Origin: Acidobacteriota bacterium
GTDB taxonomy: Bacteria > Acidobacteriota > Blastocatellia > Pyrinomonadales > Pyrinomonadaceae
Direction of reading: 5' to 3'
Length of the DNA: 64,000 nucleotides
Assembly: GCA_016713675.1 (NCBI GenBank)
Contig: JADJOS010000001.1
Coordinates: 992,001 to 1,056,000, forward strand
Shown here: in pieces, positions 24,747 to 34,194 of the stretch
How positions within the stretch are numbered: position 1 is the stretch's first letter
Layout of the letters: each line of letters opens with the position of its first letter
Notes under the pieces: model-generated
Databases searched by the model: none
What the model was told of the DNA's origin: nothing
Seen by the model: only the letters and a program-made list of their open reading frames with translations
Made by a program: the position numbers and the translations under genes

Positions 24747-25664
24747 TTAGATAAACCGAACACCTTCAGGATGTATCTGCGACACATAGATGTTGAAATC
24801 AAGACCTGTTGCGGCGTACACGGATCTCATTGCCGCTGCCACGGCTTCGGCTGTTTTTGCTGTTTCGCTGATCATGAACATTGATGGCCCGGAACCCGAT
24901 ATACCTCCGCCGAGTGCTCCGGCGGCGAGACTTGTGGATTTGACCTCGTCGAATTTCGGAATCAGCGAGCTGCGAACGGGTTCGATGATCGTATCGACCA
25001 TCGAGCGTGAGATGAGTCCGAGATCACCCTTCGCAAGTGCTGCAACGAGCGAGCCAAGATTGCTCCAGTTACGGACCGCTTCCTTTAGCGGCACCTGCTT
25101 CGGCAAGATCGCACGGGCTTCGCTGGTCCTTATCTCGATCTGAGGATGTATGACCGTTGCAAAAAGAGGTGGAAATTCGAGCTCGACAATGTCTAACGGT
25201 TCGGTCGATCGCACCAGGGTAAAACCGCCGAAGATACAAGGGGCCAGATTGTCAGCATGCCGCGAACCCGACGCCAGCATCTCGCCGGCCATGGCGATCT
25301 CGACCAGTTCGAGATTGGTGAATCGATCACCGATAAGCCTGTTTGCAGCCACAACGGCCCCGCACGCGCTGGCAGCACTAGATCCGATACCACTTCCCGG
25401 CTTGATACTCTTGGTTATTTCGACTTCAAATCCGTGTTCGATCTCGGCCGCATCAATAAATGCCAGCAACGCAACGCCCGCCACATTTCTTTCGGCCACG
25501 GTCGAAAGTCCAAATTCATCGTGATGCACGATCCGCACCTCGCAGGTGTCGATCATTCGCACGGTCATCTCGTCATACGGCTCGCTCAACGCAAAACCGA
25601 GACAATCAAAACCGCATACGACGTTTGATACTGTTGCGGGCGATAACACCCTTACTTCGTCCAT
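24747..25664 (-). CDS. thrB: Homoserine kinase ThrB
   Basis: 305 aa GHMP kinase. Phosphate loop KPGSGIGSSAAS (residues about 87-98), the N-terminal ATVSNVVCGFDCLGFAL motif, and a C-terminal GGGISGSGPSMFMI loop. It phosphorylates homoserine to O-phosphohomoserine for threonine synthase. Divergent from thrC with 57 bp between start codons, so the two probably share a control region. Confidence 0.94.
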   Translation of the reverse strand: MDEVRVLSPATVSNVVCGFDCLGFALSEPYDEMTVRMIDTCEVRIVHHDEFGLSTVAERNVAGVALLAFIDAAEIEHGFEVEITKSIKPGSGIGSSAASACGAVVAANRLIGDRFTNLELVEIAMAGEMLASGSRHADNLAPCIFGGFTLVRSTEPLDIVELEFPPLFATVIHPQIEIRTSEARAILPKQVPLKEAVRNWSNLGSLVAALAKGDLGLISRSMVDTIIEPVRSSLIPKFDEVKSTSLAAGALGGGISGSGPSMFMISETAKTAEAVAAAMRSVYAATGLDFNIYVSQIHPEGVRFI

Positions 25665-25721
25665 ATTTCGTGAAATTGTCCAAGCCGTATATCATTTAGT
25701 GCTTGAGATCTTCATCAATAG

Positions 25722-27014
25722 ATGCACTACTTTAGCACAAACCGAACCTCGGCTCATGCCTCATTTTGCGAGGCCGTACTCGCTGGACAGCCGAGCGACA
25801 AAGGTCTGTATTTTCCATCGGAGATCCCTAAACTCGCGCCGGACTTTGTCTCCGGAATGTATGATCGATCCAACGAGCAGATCGCGTTCGAGGTAATTCG
25901 ACCGTTTGTCGGTGGAGAGATACCTGACGAAAAGCTTTTCGATATCTGCAGGGAAACAGTAGATTTCGCCTTTCCGCTTGTGGAGATCACCGATCGCATC
26001 TCGACGCTCGAATTGTTTCATGGACCGACGCTCGCATTCAAGGATATCGGGGCGAGGTTCATGAGCCGATGTCTGCGGTATTTTTCAAAGGACAATAAGG
26101 AAAAGACCGTCGTCGTGGTCGCAACTTCAGGTGATACGGGCGGGGCGGTCGCGGCTGGATTTCACGGTGTCGAGGGAATCGAAGTCGTGATCTTGTATCC
26201 AAAAGGCAAGGTAAGCAAAGTTCAGGAATTGCAGCTTACGACACTTGGCGGAAATGTAACTACATTGGAACTACGAGGTAACTTCGACGATTGTCAAGCA
26301 CTCGCAAAACAGGCACTTTCGGATGGAGATATCCAATCGAAGGTTAACCTCACCTCGGCCAATTCGATCAACGTTGCCCGCTGGCTGCCTCAGCAGTTCT
26401 ATTATTTTTACGCTCTAAAACAATGGAGCGGCGAACCGCCGGTGATCTCGGTGCCCAGCGGAAACTTCGGTAATCTCGCATCGGGCATTTTGGCTCAGAT
26501 ATCTGGATTGCCTGTCAATAAGTTCATTGCTGCGTGCAATGCAAATGATGTCGTTCCGAGATATTTGCGCACCGAACATTATGAACCACGTCGATCGGTC
26601 GCCACGTTGTCAAATGCGATGGACGTCGGGTCGCCAAGCAATTTTGTTCGGATTCTTGAGATATTCGACAACAAATTTGTTGATCTAAGCGAGGGACTAG
26701 AATCCGTTAGTATCACTGACGAAATAACTAGCTCGACGATGCGTGACGTTTTCGCACAATGTAATTACATTCTTGATCCGCACGGAGCAGTCGGCTATCG
26801 CGCTCTTGCGGACTATCTGAATCGACATCGCGACTTGCGGGGCATTTTCCTTGAAACTGCTCATCCAGTAAAATTCGATTCGGTAGATCAAATAATTGGC
26901 ACCCAAGGTGATGTACCGGCATCGGTCGTTAGCCTGATGTTGAGAGAAAAGCAAAGCATCGAGATCGACAACGATTACTCTCAAGTGAAAGATATTCTTT
27001 TGTCCAAAATATGA
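25722..27014 (+). CDS. thrC: Threonine synthase ThrC
   Basis: 430 aa, PLP enzyme of the E. coli-type family. PLP Lys107 in LAFKDIG; GDTGGAVAAGF phosphate-binding loop; PSGNFGNLASG; C-terminal DPHGAVGYRAL. It converts phosphohomoserine to threonine. It overlaps thrA by ATGA (27011-27014). Confidence 0.95.
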   Translation: MHYFSTNRTSAHASFCEAVLAGQPSDKGLYFPSEIPKLAPDFVSGMYDRSNEQIAFEVIRPFVGGEIPDEKLFDICRETVDFAFPLVEITDRISTLELFHGPTLAFKDIGARFMSRCLRYFSKDNKEKTVVVVATSGDTGGAVAAGFHGVEGIEVVILYPKGKVSKVQELQLTTLGGNVTTLELRGNFDDCQALAKQALSDGDIQSKVNLTSANSINVARWLPQQFYYFYALKQWSGEPPVISVPSGNFGNLASGILAQISGLPVNKFIAACNANDVVPRYLRTEHYEPRRSVATLSNAMDVGSPSNFVRILEIFDNKFVDLSEGLESVSITDEITSSTMRDVFAQCNYILDPHGAVGYRALADYLNRHRDLRGIFLETAHPVKFDSVDQIIGTQGDVPASVVSLMLREKQSIEIDNDYSQVKDILLSKI

Positions 27015-29452
27015 AGGTCCTTAAATTCGGCGGGTCGTCCGTGGGCAGCTCCGAAACAATAGAACAAGTAGTCAATATAATCCGACGTACGCGAGCTGAC
27101 GGTCCGTGCGCGGTCGTGCTTTCGGCGATGCAGGGTACAACCGACTCACTGATCGAAGTCGGCCGATCCGCCGAACGAGGCCATGACGGATATATCGAGA
27201 TCCTTAGCAACATTGGCGAAAGGCATGTTGCCGCGATACGCGAGCTTTTTAGCGACGGTGACCGTTTCTCTATCGCAGATTTCATAGAGACAACTGTTAA
27301 GGAACTCGAAGACCTTTGTGAAGGTGTCCGACTGATCCGCGAACTCTCGCCCAAGACGCTTGATCGTATCCTCAGTTTTGGCGAGATCGTCGCGTCGAAA
27401 ATTGTTGCCGCCAAACTCGCCGTTGACGGCATAGATAACGAATGGACAGACAGCCGTTTACTGATCCGCACTGATTCGGGCCACGGATTTGCGACAGTCG
27501 ATTTCGCTGAAACCAACAAGCGCATCAAAGGACACCTTGATCAATCGTCCATCGGCCTTCACATTTTTCCGGGCTTTATTTCGTCGGACTCAGCCGGATA
27601 TACAACCACTCTCGGACGCGGAGGCTCTGACTATACGGCGGCGATCATCGCAGCCGCGATCGACGCGGACGTACTGGAGATCTGGACCGATGTTTCGGGA
27701 ATGATGACCGCAGATCCGCGGTTTGTTCGAAACGTGAGACAAATTTCACACATTACATATCGCGAAGCGATGGAGTTGTCGCACTTTGGTGCCAAGGTCA
27801 TCTATCCGCCGACGATCCAGCCGGTAATGGCCAAGGGCATTCCGATCCTTGTCAAGAATACATTCGAACCCGATGATCACGGCACTCTGATCGAATCGGA
27901 ATCTGCCGCAAAATCAGGGATGATCCGCGGCATCACAAGCATCGACAAGATCACTGTCCTCAGCCTCGAGGGAAGCGGAATGGTCGGGATTCCCGGCTTT
28001 TCAAAGCGTTTGTTCGACGCGCTTTCGCGTGCTTCGATCAACGTCATTCTTATAACTCAGAGTTCTTCCGAACACTCGATCTGCGTTGCGATAGAAGACA
28101 AATTTGCGAGTGAAGCGAAACAAGCCGTTGATCGGGAATTTGAATACGAGATAGCCGTCGGCCGAATAGAACCGCTGGGCGTCGAAAACGGCTTTTCGAT
28201 ACTCGCACTCGTCGGCGATAACATGAAGGAACACACCGGCGTCAGCGGCAAAATGTTCACTACGTTGGGCAACAATGGCATCAATATTCACGCCATTGCT
28301 CAGGGCTCCAGCGAACGTAACATCTCGGCTATCATCTCATCAAAAGATGTGCGAAAGGCCGTCAACACACTGCACGAAGAGTTTTTCTCGGATGGCAATA
28401 AGCAGATCAACATTTTCATTGCCGGCGTCGGAACGGTCGGCAGCCGTTTGATAGATCAACTCCGTGCACAGCATCAACACCTTTCGGACGAACTGAGATT
28501 GAACGTTCGAGTCGTTGGAATAGCGAATAGCAGACAAGCCTTGCTTGCCGAAGAAGGCATTGACCTCTCCGAATATAAAGACAGCCTCGCCGCTGCTCCG
28601 GCGATGAAAATCACGGACTTTGCAGATTCGATCATTGAACAGAACCTGCGTAATTCAGTGTTCGTCGATGTCACCGCGAGTTCGGATGTTGTTGGCGTCT
28701 ATGGCAAACTTCTGGCGAAAAGTATTTCAGTCATCGCCTGCAACAAGGTCGCCGCTTCGTCGGAATACGAGAAATACTCAAGTTTGAAAGGCACGGCACG
28801 GGAATTCGGCACAAACTTTTTCTTCGAAACAAATGTCGGTGCCGGGTTGCCGGTCATCAATACACTTAACGATCTATTAAGAAGCGGCGACCGTGTGAAC
28901 CGTATCGAAGCCGTGCTCTCGGGCACACTCAATTTTGTTTTCAACAACTACGACGGCACATGCAAATTTGCCGAGGTCGTCCGGCAAGCTCAGAACGAAG
29001 GTTACACCGAACCGGATCCGCGGCTCGACCTGAGCGGAACTGATGTCGCCCGAAAGATCCTGATCCTCGCCCGCGAGGCCGGACATCGCATCGAAATGGT
29101 GGACATCGCGAACACAGCATTCTTGCCCGAATCATGCATGGCCGGAGATGTCGATGATTTTTATGCCGAGATGGAAAGACAAGAGCCTCATTTCCGCAAC
29201 CTGCTCGACAATGCTCACGCTCAAGGCCTGAAGCTCAAATATATCGCATCGTTCAATGACGGCAAGGCTGCTGTCGGACTGCAATCGATCGGTCCCGACC
29301 ACAACTTTGCCAACCTGTCGGGCAAGGACAATGCCGTTCTCTTTTATACAAATCGGTACAGCGAACAGCCGCTTGTAATAAAGGGAGCCGGAGCCGGAGC
29401 AGACGTGACGGCGGCCGGAGTTTTTGCCGACATTATTCGTGCGGCCCGGTAA
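27011..29452 (+). CDS. thrA: Bifunctional aspartokinase/homoserine dehydrogenase
   Basis: 813 aa. Aspartokinase domain from residue 1 (KFGGSSVGSSE) to about 290 with TLGRGGSDYTAA, ACT regulatory region about 310-450, then homoserine dehydrogenase from about residue 465 (IAGVGTVGSRLIDQL NAD loop; NKVAAS; GAGLPVINTLNDLLRSGD; PDPRLDLSGTDVARK). It catalyses the first and third steps of the aspartate-to-threonine route; with thrB and thrC all homoserine-to-threonine steps are local. ACT domains suggest feedback by threonine. Confidence 0.95.
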   Translation: MKVLKFGGSSVGSSETIEQVVNIIRRTRADGPCAVVLSAMQGTTDSLIEVGRSAERGHDGYIEILSNIGERHVAAIRELFSDGDRFSIADFIETTVKELEDLCEGVRLIRELSPKTLDRILSFGEIVASKIVAAKLAVDGIDNEWTDSRLLIRTDSGHGFATVDFAETNKRIKGHLDQSSIGLHIFPGFISSDSAGYTTTLGRGGSDYTAAIIAAAIDADVLEIWTDVSGMMTADPRFVRNVRQISHITYREAMELSHFGAKVIYPPTIQPVMAKGIPILVKNTFEPDDHGTLIESESAAKSGMIRGITSIDKITVLSLEGSGMVGIPGFSKRLFDALSRASINVILITQSSSEHSICVAIEDKFASEAKQAVDREFEYEIAVGRIEPLGVENGFSILALVGDNMKEHTGVSGKMFTTLGNNGINIHAIAQGSSERNISAIISSKDVRKAVNTLHEEFFSDGNKQINIFIAGVGTVGSRLIDQLRAQHQHLSDELRLNVRVVGIANSRQALLAEEGIDLSEYKDSLAAAPAMKITDFADSIIEQNLRNSVFVDVTASSDVVGVYGKLLAKSISVIACNKVAASSEYEKYSSLKGTAREFGTNFFFETNVGAGLPVINTLNDLLRSGDRVNRIEAVLSGTLNFVFNNYDGTCKFAEVVRQAQNEGYTEPDPRLDLSGTDVARKILILAREAGHRIEMVDIANTAFLPESCMAGDVDDFYAEMERQEPHFRNLLDNAHAQGLKLKYIASFNDGKAAVGLQSIGPDHNFANLSGKDNAVLFYTNRYSEQPLVIKGAGAGADVTAAGVFADIIRAAR

Positions 29453-29454
29453 CG

Positions 29455-29480
29455 AAAAGGGGGCCGCTGAAGCGGCCCTG
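29455..29480. terminator. Hairpin between convergent thrA and pirin genes
   Basis: GGGCCGC (29461-29467), loop TGAA, GCGGCCC (29472-29478). On the minus strand it is followed by CCTTTTCG, a short U-run, so it better serves transcripts reading from the thrA side antisense; it may act in both directions. Confidence 0.65.
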
Positions 29481-29484
29481 ATCC

Positions 29485-30372
29485 TCAATCCAATTGGCCG
29501 AATTTCCCCATCTGATAATCACGCATCGCCTGGGCGATCTCCTCTTTGGTGTTCATTAGGAATGGTCCGTATTGGGCGATCGGTTCGTTCAAAGGTTCGC
29601 CGCTCATGACCAGCAGAACGCTGTCTTCGATCGCGTCGACGGTAATGTGCTCACCGTCGCGTTCGAATAGGGCAAGATGGTTGGTCGGCAACGTTTCGGT
29701 TCCATTGAACTTTGCCGAGCCTTGGATAGCCAGTATCGCTGTCGTGTATCCATCGGGATGATCAAGTTCGACTCTTTCACCTTTTTTTATCTTTAGGTTG
29801 TAAAGATGCACCGGTGAAAACGTCGTCGCCGGTCCTTTTACACCAGCGAACTCACCCGCAATTATCTCGACCTCGCCGCCGCTCTCGAGTGCGACACGTC
29901 CCATCTCGGCGTTAGTGATCGCCTGATATTTCGGCTCGGTCATCTTGTCCTTTGCAGGCAGATTGACCCAAAGCTGTACCATTTGGAATGGTCCGCCCTG
30001 ACGGTTGTATTCCTGTTCGTGATATTCCTTGTGGAGCAGCCCGCTGCCGGCCGTCATCCACTGAACGTCGCCTTCGCCGATCACGCCGCCGTTGCCGCGG
30101 CTGTCGTGATGCGCAACCTTACCTTTGTATGCGATCGTCACCGTCTCAAACCCACGATGCGGATGGGGCCCGACGCCAAACGGTTCTTCACGCGGCGGAA
30201 AGTTAGTCAGAGCATTGTAATCGAGCAAGAAGAAAGGGCTCATCCTCGCTCCGGTCAGAGGCCCGTGGGGAAAGAATCCGTGTACGTCAAATCCGTCACC
30301 AACCCAATGTTTAGGCGGCGGGGCGACGATCTTTTCAACCTTTTTGGTAACAGCAGACATTTTCGCTTTCAT
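29485..30372 (-). CDS. Pirin family protein
   Basis: 295 aa from ATG 30372, which follows AAGGAGAACTT. Bicupin fold: the N-terminal metal site lies in GPHPHRGFETVTI and HHDSRGNGGVIGEGDVQWMTAGSG.LHKEYHEQE, the classic pirin signature. Bacterial pirins include quercetin dioxygenase-like enzymes and redox-responsive regulators; the role here is not clear. Confidence 0.88.
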   Translation of the reverse strand: MKAKMSAVTKKVEKIVAPPPKHWVGDGFDVHGFFPHGPLTGARMSPFFLLDYNALTNFPPREEPFGVGPHPHRGFETVTIAYKGKVAHHDSRGNGGVIGEGDVQWMTAGSGLLHKEYHEQEYNRQGGPFQMVQLWVNLPAKDKMTEPKYQAITNAEMGRVALESGGEVEIIAGEFAGVKGPATTFSPVHLYNLKIKKGERVELDHPDGYTTAILAIQGSAKFNGTETLPTNHLALFERDGEHITVDAIEDSVLLVMSGEPLNEPIAQYGPFLMNTKEEIAQAMRDYQMGKFGQLD

Positions 30373-30513
30373 AAGTTCTCCTTGTGTTGACGCGATCCGC
30401 GTCGTTACATAAGGAAAGTCTACACCCAACTCAGGTGCAATACATCGGCAATTGTGGTTACGAAAACCTAATACTTTTAGGTGAACGGCGACACTGTGCA
30501 GATGCCAATATTG

Positions 30514-31146
30514 TTACCTTTTTCTCGACACCATCAATCCATCGCGGATCGGCAAGAGAATATTTTCGACGCGGTCGTCCGCAAGGATCTTTTGATTATA
30601 TTCGTGCAGGGCCTGAGTGTTCTCGTCCTTTTCGTCTTCGAGGACATGGCCGCTCCAGAGGACGTTGTCAGCAATTATGAAGCCGCCGGACCTCACTTTG
30701 TCGAAAACGAGATCGTAATAATGCGAATAGTTCGGTTTGTCGGCGTCGATGAATACAAGATCGAACGTCTCTTCGAGCGTCGGTATGATGTCGGTCGCAA
30801 AACCAAGGTGAAACTCGATGCGGTCGTGAAACTCACTCTTTTCGACGAACGAGCGCGCGACGGCGTTGGTGTCTTCCTGTATATCTAATGTAATTACCTT
30901 ACCGCCGTCGGCTAGGCCTTCGGCAAAACACAGTGCCGAGTAGCCAAGATAGGTACCTATCTCGAGTACGACCTGCGGCTTGATCATGTGTGTGAACATC
31001 GCCAACAAACGACCTTGGACAAATCCCGACAGCATCGCCTTGTCTTCGAAATTGGCATAGCAATGTTCGCGCAGTGAACTCAGGACAGGGCTCTCGTCGG
31101 AAGTAAACCGTTCTGCGTATTCAATGATCTCTTCTGTAAATATCAT
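30514..31146 (-). CDS. SAM-dependent O-methyltransferase (catechol type)
   Basis: 210 aa, PF01596. SAM loop VVLEIGTYLGYSALCFAEGL; metal-binding FIDADKPNY and ADNVLWSGHV. It methylates a catechol-like hydroxyl. The ATG overlaps the TGA of the regulator gene by 4 bp (31143-31146), so it is the third gene of the AlaRS-core/regulator/OMT operon. Confidence 0.92.
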   Translation of the reverse strand: MIFTEEIIEYAERFTSDESPVLSSLREHCYANFEDKAMLSGFVQGRLLAMFTHMIKPQVVLEIGTYLGYSALCFAEGLADGGKVITLDIQEDTNAVARSFVEKSEFHDRIEFHLGFATDIIPTLEETFDLVFIDADKPNYSHYYDLVFDKVRSGGFIIADNVLWSGHVLEDEKDENTQALHEYNQKILADDRVENILLPIRDGLMVSRKR

Positions 31147-31775
31147 AGATCTACTCTTACCAAACCGCGTTTTATTGCCGTGGTGGCTGCCGACGTCCGG
31201 TCGGAAACACCGATCTTGCCAAAGATATTTTGAACGTGGGTTTTTATCGTATTCTCGGACTTGTCGAGTGCAAAGGCGATCTCTTTGTTCGACATACCGC
31301 CGACGACCATCCGGAGGACGTTTGTTTCGGCGTCTGTGAGTTCTTCCTGGCCGATGTGTTCGCTGAGTATCTGTGCAATATCGTCCGGAATATACTTTTT
31401 ACCCGCGGCGACGGTTCGAATGGCAGTAAGCAGTTCGCCCGGCGACACGTCTTTGCAGATATATCCTGCGGCACCTTTCTTAAGTGCACGTGAAATTTCT
31501 CCATCACCGGCGTGTTCAGCGAGGACAATGATCTTCGCTTTCGGCCGCTCGGCAAAATAATCATCAAGGTCATCGATCGAGCACGAATCAGGAAAACGCA
31601 GCCCTAATATCGTCACGTCCGGAGACAATTCACGAAACCGGCGAAAACCGTCGGCCGCAGCGTCGGTCTCACCGACGATCTCGATATCAGCTTCGCCGCC
31701 GATGACCGAATTAATGCCGAGGCGCGTGAGAGGCTGGTTTTCGATGAGTAGTAACTTGATCAAGTCATTCTCCAA
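31143..31775 (-). CDS. LuxR/NarL-type response regulator with degenerate receiver
   Basis: 210 aa, TTG start at 31775. Receiver residues 6 to about 125: the usual acidic pair is E12-N13 (LLLIENQPL), the phosphoacceptor Asp is Gly58 (DVTILGLRFPD), and the switch Thr/Ser is Ala87 (IIVLAEHAG); only Lys109 (YICKDVS) remains. C-terminal LuxR HTH about 145-205: LTDAETNVLRMVVGGMSNKEIAFALDKSENTIKTHVQNIFGKIGV. It cannot be controlled by ordinary phosphorylation. The start lies 3 bp after the stop of the AlaRS-core gene. Confidence 0.9.
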   Translation of the reverse strand: MENDLIKLLLIENQPLTRLGINSVIGGEADIEIVGETDAAADGFRRFRELSPDVTILGLRFPDSCSIDDLDDYFAERPKAKIIVLAEHAGDGEISRALKKGAAGYICKDVSPGELLTAIRTVAAGKKYIPDDIAQILSEHIGQEELTDAETNVLRMVVGGMSNKEIAFALDKSENTIKTHVQNIFGKIGVSDRTSAATTAIKRGLVRVDL

Positions 31776-31778
31776 GCT

Positions 31779-32621
31779 TCAACCATGCGCGTCGGCAGGT
31801 GCTTCTGACAGAGAAGCCGCAAACTCAACGATCGGCCTGATCAGGTCGGTATCGTAATTGGTCTTAACACGCTGCATCACAGCGGTGATCCGCTCGAGGC
31901 CCATACCGGTGTCGACCGACGGAGCGGGCAGCGGCGTCATTGTAAATGTGCCGTCTTCGTTCTGCGTGCGGTTGTACTGCATGAAAACGAGGTTCCATAT
32001 CTCCATGGTCGTATCGCCTTCGCCGTTGACCCATTTTGGGTGATTTTTTGCCGGATCGTCCGGATCGTCGCCCATGTAGTAATGGATCTCGGAGCAAGGC
32101 CCGCACGGCCCCGTATCGCCCATCTGCCAAAAATTATCTTTTCGGCCATAGCCTAGGATACGTTCGGGTTTCGCCCCAGCCGCTTCCCACAACGAACGGG
32201 CTTCGTCATCAGACCCAACCTCATCATCGCCCTCGAAGACAGAGAACCACAGCCGCGATTCGTCGAGCTTGAGCTCGTTAACGAGAAAATCCCAGGCATA
32301 CTCGATCGCCTCTTTCTTAAAGTAGTCTCCGAACGAAAAATTGCCGAGCATTTCGAAAAACGTGTGATGCCTCGCCGTTTTGCCGACCTCGTCCAGATCA
32401 TTGTGCTTACCGCCGGCACGGATGCATTTCTGAGAGGAGACCGCCTGCGTATATTCGCGTTTCTCGTTGCCGAGAAATACATCCTTAAATTGATTCATGC
32501 CCGCGTTGGTAAATAACAGCGTCGGGTCATCAGCCGGCAGCAGCGGCGATGAATGGACGATCTTGTGTCCGCAGCGCTCAAAATACTCAAGAAATCTCGC
32601 TCTGATCTCGTTTCCTGTCAT
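31779..32621 (-). CDS. AlaRS catalytic core, C-terminally truncated (alaS fragment or stand-alone paralogue)
   Basis: 280 aa from ATG 32621 (MTGNEIRARFLEYF). Closely alanyl-tRNA-synthetase-like through all class II motifs: TNAGMNQFKDVFLG, TARHHTFFEMLGNFSFGDYF (motif 2), DTGPCGPCSEIHY, and motif 3 SVDTGMGLERI (235-245). It stops after residue 280 with a short unrelated tail (SEAPADAHG). The tRNA-recognition, editing and C-Ala domains (about 600 residues) are missing, and a different gene follows within 3 bp, so this is not a simple frameshift. The catalytic residues look intact. Confidence 0.85.
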   Translation of the reverse strand: MTGNEIRARFLEYFERCGHKIVHSSPLLPADDPTLLFTNAGMNQFKDVFLGNEKREYTQAVSSQKCIRAGGKHNDLDEVGKTARHHTFFEMLGNFSFGDYFKKEAIEYAWDFLVNELKLDESRLWFSVFEGDDEVGSDDEARSLWEAAGAKPERILGYGRKDNFWQMGDTGPCGPCSEIHYYMGDDPDDPAKNHPKWVNGEGDTTMEIWNLVFMQYNRTQNEDGTFTMTPLPAPSVDTGMGLERITAVMQRVKTNYDTDLIRPIVEFAASLSEAPADAHG

Positions 32622-32739
32622 AACAGTAAATCTAACACAGCGACGCGAAACGTAGGAAACGCAAGTGCGAACCGGCGTGCCTTGGCAGATCGCCAACTTA
32701 GCACGCTCTTTCGCACTCGCGTTTAGTCAATAAAAACGA

Positions 32740-33312
32740 TTATTTCGATTCCTTGAACTTTAAGGCCACCGAATTCATGCAGTAACGCAAACCTGTCGGT
32801 TCCGGGCCATCGTCAAATACATGCCCGAGGTGTGAGCCGCACCGTGCACATTCGACTTCGATGCGTTCTTCGGAAAGCAGATTGTCCGCCTTTTCGGTGA
32901 CGTTCTTTTTGAAGATCGGCTCGAAAAAGCTGGGCCATCCGGTCTCCGAATCATACTTTGCGGCGGAACTGAAAAGGGCGAGCCCGCAAGCCGCACAGTA
33001 ATACGTACCCTTTTTCTTATTGTCGGTCAGGGCTCCGGTATAGGCTCGTTCTGTGCCTTCCTTTCGAAGAACATAGTATGCGTTCGGCGAAAGCAGCTTT
33101 TTCCATTCGGCCTCGCTTCGAGCAATGACAACGCCATCAAATTCCCCCTCAACGAACGTGATCTCCGCGATCGTCTTGACCGCTGACTTTTTGGTCGGCG
33201 TCGGGATTGTGCGGATAGATGATGCGATCGCGGGCTGAACAGGTGCGGTAACGAAAGCCGCAGAAGAAATTGCGATCAATGCGAGTAAAGGTAAAACGAG
33301 CTTGAGTGTCAT
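32740..33312 (-). CDS. msrB: Peptide-methionine (R)-S-oxide reductase MsrB, second exported copy
   Basis: 190 aa from ATG 33312 after GGAGACG. Signal peptide-like N-terminus (LKLVLPLLALIAISSAAF). Zinc Cys106/109 and 155/158, catalytic Cys178 in RYCMNS. Same layout as the copy at 15048, including an EAEWKKLLSPNAYYVLRKEG segment, but without the lipobox, so probably soluble periplasmic. Confidence 0.92.
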   Translation of the reverse strand: MTLKLVLPLLALIAISSAAFVTAPVQPAIASSIRTIPTPTKKSAVKTIAEITFVEGEFDGVVIARSEAEWKKLLSPNAYYVLRKEGTERAYTGALTDNKKKGTYYCAACGLALFSSAAKYDSETGWPSFFEPIFKKNVTEKADNLLSEERIEVECARCGSHLGHVFDDGPEPTGLRYCMNSVALKFKESK

Positions 33313-33550
33313 TGCCGTCTCCAAAAAAAAATGCACCTTGCAGAGAGCATCGGTGCATTAAGTATATAAATTATTTCTAAGAAACTTCTATCGGCCGACG
33401 CGGCCCAGTGGCTTGGAATTGAATTGTTTAGATCGTCTGATGATCTGAGGACTTTACCCTACCGGCTTTCAACAAGTACCCCTCCAGAAACTTGCATCCG
33501 ACCGATACTTGAAATTTTTGCCTCAGATCATCAAACGAAGCTTGCAGCAG

Positions 33551-34069
33551 TTAGTTCGGCATTACAATTGTATCGATGACGTGGATCACGCCGTTCGAAC
33601 CTTTCAGGTCAACTGCGGTGATGATCGACTTGCCGCCTTTTTCGTCCATCAAGACGACGTTTGTGCCTTCCATCATTGCCGAAAGCTTTCCGCCCGAGAC
33701 GGTTGTAAGTACGGCCGTTCCGTTGCCTTTCTTGATCGCTTTTGCGACTGCCTTTGAATCTAGGTTGCCCGCGACAACGTGATAAGTAAGGATCTTGGTA
33801 AGCATTGCCTTGTTCTCAGGTTTGAGAAGCGTAGCTACCGTTCCGGCCGGAAGCTTGTCAAAGGCACCGTTTACCGGAGCAAAGACAGTGAACGGTCCCG
33901 TTCCATTGAGCGTATCGACCAAACCTGCAGCCGAAACTGCGGCAACTAATGTGGTGTGGGCAGACGAACCGGCAGCGATGCCGACGATCGTCTTGTCTTG
34001 AGCCGAAGCAGCAGACGCACCAAAACTAACTCCTAACGCTAAAACAACTAATGCAAAAAATGATTTCAT
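33551..34069 (-). CDS. Exported fasciclin-domain protein
   Basis: 172 aa. Signal peptide (FFALVVLALGVSFGASAASA), then one FAS1 domain: TLVAAVSAAGLVDTLNGTGPFTVFAPVNGAF and the YHVVAGNLDS and NGVIHVIDTIVMP ends. FAS1 domains mediate adhesion. GGGAGAT lies upstream of the ATG. Confidence 0.9.
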   Translation of the reverse strand: MKSFFALVVLALGVSFGASAASAQDKTIVGIAAGSSAHTTLVAAVSAAGLVDTLNGTGPFTVFAPVNGAFDKLPAGTVATLLKPENKAMLTKILTYHVVAGNLDSKAVAKAIKKGNGTAVLTTVSGGKLSAMMEGTNVVLMDEKGGKSIITAVDLKGSNGVIHVIDTIVMPN

Positions 34070-34194
34070 AACCGAATATCTCCCTTGTTCTTGTAAATTT
34101 TTATCAAAAGGCTTTTATGTCCCTTTGGTGAGGTTTTCGCGAACAGTGATTTTTCGGATTCAAAGAAATCGTAGTTTTTTTGAGGAGTAGTATC

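Noticed and set aside
31779..32621. AlaRS truncation explained by a simple frameshift
   Set aside because: After the stop no frame continues AlaRS; an unrelated regulator starts 3 bp later.
33313..33550. A gene in the spacer between the second msrB and the fasciclin gene
   Set aside because: Only short open frames without start signals or family features; nothing supported.
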